DNA of 15,939 bases from an uncultured Collinsella sp. Its GTDB lineage: Bacteria; Actinomycetota; Coriobacteriia; Coriobacteriales; Coriobacteriaceae. The stretch lies in the NCBI GenBank assembly GCA_958439425.1, contig CAUBVH010000026.1:1-15939 (forward strand). The letters are read 5' to 3'. The notes beneath the pieces are model-generated. The model was not told where the DNA came from and ran no database searches. It was given only the letters and a program-made list of their open reading frames with translations. The position numbers and the translations under genes were made by a program. Of the stretch, positions 14,271 through 15,939 are shown piece after piece (the stretch's first letter is position 1; the number at the start of each line of letters is the position of its first letter).

Positions 14271-14446
14271 GGCGTTGTTCCCGCAATGCCCTAAAGAGGA
14301 ACCTGAGGGTTCCCACCTTTTGGCGCCAATGAGCAGCTGACTGGTCATACAACTTAGATTCCCTTCCTCAAATCGAGGAAGTCTATGTGTACGACCTGGT
14401 TGCTGAGAAGCGCCGGGTTATTTTTTTATGAATGGAGGTAGGGAAA
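14271..14446 (+). ncRNA. structured infC leader with attenuator
   Basis: Four stem-loops lie in the leader: GGCGTTG/CAATGCC (14271-14290, one G-T pair), GGAACC-TGAG-GGTTCC (14298-14313), CTTCCTC/GAGGAAG (14363-14381, perfect) and a last hairpin at 14394-14418, ACCTGG/CCGGGT with an inner GCT-GAGA-AGC. The last is followed by a run of seven Ts (14421-14427), so it is a proper intrinsic terminator ending 20 nt before the infC start. In Bacillus, L20 binding to the infC leader promotes termination and controls infC-rpmI-rplT. A similar control is likely here, but I cannot identify the L20 site or an antiterminator. Confidence 0.7.
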
Positions 14447-15001
14447 ATAGCTAAGTCTGATGACACCCGCATCAACGACGAGATCACTGCATCTTCGTGT
14501 CGTTTGATTGGCGTCGATGGCTCTCAGCTCGGCCTGTTCGCCATCCGCGATGCCCAGCGCGTCGCCGACGATCAGGGTCTCGACCTGGTCGAGATCGCTC
14601 CCAACGCGGAGCCGCCGGTCTGCAAGGTCATGGACTACGGTAAGTTCAAGTACCAGCAGGCCATGAAGGCCAAGGCTGCTCGTAAGAACCAGTCCAAGGT
14701 CGAGGTCAAGGAAATGAAGTTCCGACCCAAGATCGACGTTGGCGACTACGAGACCAAGAAGGGCCACGTTCTGCGTTTCCTCAAGAAGGGCGCACGCGTT
14801 AAGATCACCATCATGTTCCGCGGCCGTGAGATGGCTCACCCGGAGCAGGGCCTTAACGTTCTCGAGCGTCTCGCCGAGGATCTCAAGCCTTACGCTACGG
14901 TCGAGTCCAAGCCTAAGATGGAAGGCCGTAACATGCTTATGCTGCTCGCCCCGATTAAGGGCGCCTTCGATGAGGATAAAGCGGCAAGCGATAGCAAGTA
15001 A
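14447..15001 (+). CDS. infC: translation initiation factor IF-3, AUA start
   Basis: The protein has 184 residues and both IF-3 domains: the N-domain with RINDEI at 8-13 and LVEIAPNAEPPVCKVMDYGKF, then a basic linker (KAKAARKNQSK), and the C-domain with EMKFRPKIDVGDYETKKGH and FRGREM. IF-3 binds the 30S subunit and rejects wrong start codons. GGAGGT (14434-14439) lies exactly 7 nt before ATA 14447, and family proteins begin close to this point. The in-frame ATG 14432 overlaps the ribosome site itself and has only the T-run upstream, so it is unlikely. A rare start (AUU in Escherichia coli) is the known basis of infC autoregulation. Codons are highly biased. Confidence 0.95.
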   Translation: MAKSDDTRINDEITASSCRLIGVDGSQLGLFAIRDAQRVADDQGLDLVEIAPNAEPPVCKVMDYGKFKYQQAMKAKAARKNQSKVEVKEMKFRPKIDVGDYETKKGHVLRFLKKGARVKITIMFRGREMAHPEQGLNVLERLAEDLKPYATVESKPKMEGRNMLMLLAPIKGAFDEDKAASDSK

Positions 15002-15033
15002 CTAGTGTTCTGTAACCGATTAAGGAGTATTTC

Positions 15034-15225
15034 ATGCCTAAGATGAAGTCCCACAGCGGCACCAAGAAGCGTTTCCGCAAGACTGGTACCGGCAAGCTTA
15101 TGCGCGCCAAGGCTTTCAAGAGCCACATCCTGAGCAAGAAGTCCACCAAGCGTAAGCGTGGCTTCCGTCAGGAGACCGAGATCGCCGCTGCCGACCGCAA
15201 GGTCATCAAGTCGCGTCTCGCCTAA
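15034..15225 (+). CDS. rpmI: ribosomal protein L35
   Basis: The protein has 63 residues and starts MPKMKSHSGTKKRFRKTGTG, the classic L35 sequence, with the basic KKSTKRKRGFRQ block. It is a component of the 50S subunit. AAGGAG lies 6 nt upstream. The gene is 32 nt after infC and 46 nt before rplT, the usual operon order. Confidence 0.97.
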   Translation: MPKMKSHSGTKKRFRKTGTGKLMRAKAFKSHILSKKSTKRKRGFRQETEIAAADRKVIKSRLA

Positions 15226-15271
15226 GTTCGCGTTCCCGTTTTTCGTTTTACCGTCTAGGAGTTGATAGAAC

Positions 15272-15631
15272 ATGGCACGTATTAAGCGCGCTGTTGCCGC
15301 CAAGAAGAAGCGCCGTACCGTTATGCACCGTGCGAAGGGTTACTACGGTGCCGCTTCGCGTACTTACAAGCATGCTAAAGAGCAGGTCCAGCACTCCCTG
15401 CAGTATCAGTATCGTGATCGCCGCAACAAGAAGCGCGAGATCCGTTCTCTCTGGATCACCCGTATCAACGCTGCTGCTCGCCTGAACGACATCTCTTACT
15501 CTCAGTTCATGCACGGCCTGAAGGTTGCCGGCATCGAGCTCGACCGCAAGGTCCTGGCTCAGATGGCTTACGAGGACATCGAGTCCTTCAACGAGCTGGC
15601 TGCCATTGCCAAGAAGGCTCTCGAGGCCTAA
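15272..15631 (+). CDS. rplT: ribosomal protein L20
   Basis: The protein has 119 residues and the full L20 form: the basic extension MARIKRAVAAKKKRRTVMHR, AKGYYGAASRTYKHAKEQVQ, then RDRRNKKREIRSLWITRINA. L20 is needed for 50S assembly and in several bacteria represses this operon by binding its mRNA. AGGAG lies 10 nt upstream. It is the last gene of the infC operon. Confidence 0.98.
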   Translation: MARIKRAVAAKKKRRTVMHRAKGYYGAASRTYKHAKEQVQHSLQYQYRDRRNKKREIRSLWITRINAAARLNDISYSQFMHGLKVAGIELDRKVLAQMAYEDIESFNELAAIAKKALEA

Positions 15632-15650
15632 TAGATTCTCTTGAATCGCT

Positions 15651-15688
15651 AGGGGAGTGTCGCGTTGTGCGCGGCGCTCCCTCTTTTT
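15651..15688 (+). terminator. terminator of infC-rpmI-rplT
   Basis: AGGGGAGTGTCGCG (15651-15664) pairs with GCGCGGCGCTCCCT (15669-15682), allowing one bulged base and wobble pairs, and is followed by CTTTTTAT. It sits 20 nt after the rplT stop. A small GATTC/GAATC hairpin precedes it. Confidence 0.85.
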
Positions 15689-15689
15689 A

Positions 15690-15850
15690 TCTGAAGCGCG
15701 GTTTACATTGCAAAAAGCGCGGGTAGATAGACACTTACAGGTGACCGATCTCTATATATTTCTAAACCAAAGGGTCATCATCTGATATGTGCGGAAGATC
15801 CGCACCAGTCTTTCTATTACCTATAGAAAGCGATATGTTGTGTAGGACTT
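15690..15850. other. intergenic region with two adjacent hairpins
   Basis: GTGCGGA-AGA-TCCGCAC (15789-15805) and CTTTCTAT-TACCT-ATAGAAAG (15810-15830) are perfect stems 4 nt apart. GATATG occurs on both sides of the pair (15784-15789 and 15832-15837). Upstream is an A/T-rich stretch with TATATATT (15753-15760) but no good -35. It may be a structured leader for the next gene or a small RNA. Confidence 0.45.
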
Positions 15851-15939
15851 GTGAAGAGTGGAATTGACGACCCACAGGGCTTCGCGGTCTGGCAATATAT
15901 CTCCTTGCCGCGCGGCCCGGTGAGACCGGATCAGCCGCC
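15851..15939 (+). CDS. possible start of a gene cut by the window edge
   Basis: From GTG 15851 a frame stays open to the end (29 codons), starting KSGIDDPQGFAVWQYISLPR after the first residue. Most codons end in G or C, as in the neighbouring genes. The only ribosome site is a weak AGGA 3 nt away, so the true start may differ. No family is recognised. Confidence 0.3.
   Translation, partial: MKSGIDDPQGFAVWQYISLPRGPVRPDQP

Noticed and set aside
13840..14352. 170-codon minus-strand frame across the tRNA region
   Set aside because: It runs through the tRNA, both terminators and the infC leader; the apparent repeats in its product come from the duplicated tRNA end.

Overview
The window looks like part of a chromosome from a high-GC gut member of the Coriobacteriia (Actinomycetota), most likely Collinsella or a close relative. 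This is inference from the GC-rich third codon positions, a RecJ exonuclease fused to a RecQ-like helicase, a single long Rel enzyme, class II aldolase and the infC-rpmI-rplT operon; no database search was possible. Nearly all of the window is ordinary housekeeping sequence. The unusual signal lies mostly between the genes: palindromes, structured leaders and duplicated tRNA debris.

Left part (1-1908): a minus-strand operon encodes a PadR-type repressor, a DUF1700/HAAS membrane protein and a small one-helix membrane protein, read from a near-consensus promoter that lies over a PadR-like inverted repeat. The operon is bracketed by two copies of a 56-bp palindrome that differ by a compensating base-pair change. 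Two further inverted repeats fill the gap before cutC. Centre-left (1909-4416): cutC and a GalT/HIT-like protein are translationally coupled on the plus strand and converge on a minus-strand BASS-family (bile acid:sodium symporter-like) transporter.

Centre (4535-12316): one plus-strand run starts with a promoter and a 21-codon upstream ORF overlapping the start of the 1095-residue RecJ-RecQ fusion, followed 15 nt later by rel, the (p)ppGpp synthetase/hydrolase. DNA repair and the stringent response are therefore probably co-transcribed. A perfect 12-bp hairpin precedes a glyoxalase II-like metallo-beta-lactamase-fold gene. fba, the glycolytic class II aldolase, follows and ends in an almost completely base-paired 131-nt structure that includes an intrinsic terminator.

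Right part (12360-15939): a cytoplasmic transglutaminase-like protein is followed by tRNA-Leu(CAA) with its terminator. Beyond these lie four small hairpins and then a second, degenerate copy of the tRNA 3' end plus terminator. The translation operon infC-rpmI-rplT comes next. Its leader is structured and ends in a terminator-like attenuator, and infC most probably starts at the rare codon AUA, which is the basis of IF-3 autoregulation where it has been studied. The last 250 nt hold two hairpins and possibly the start of another gene cut by the window edge.
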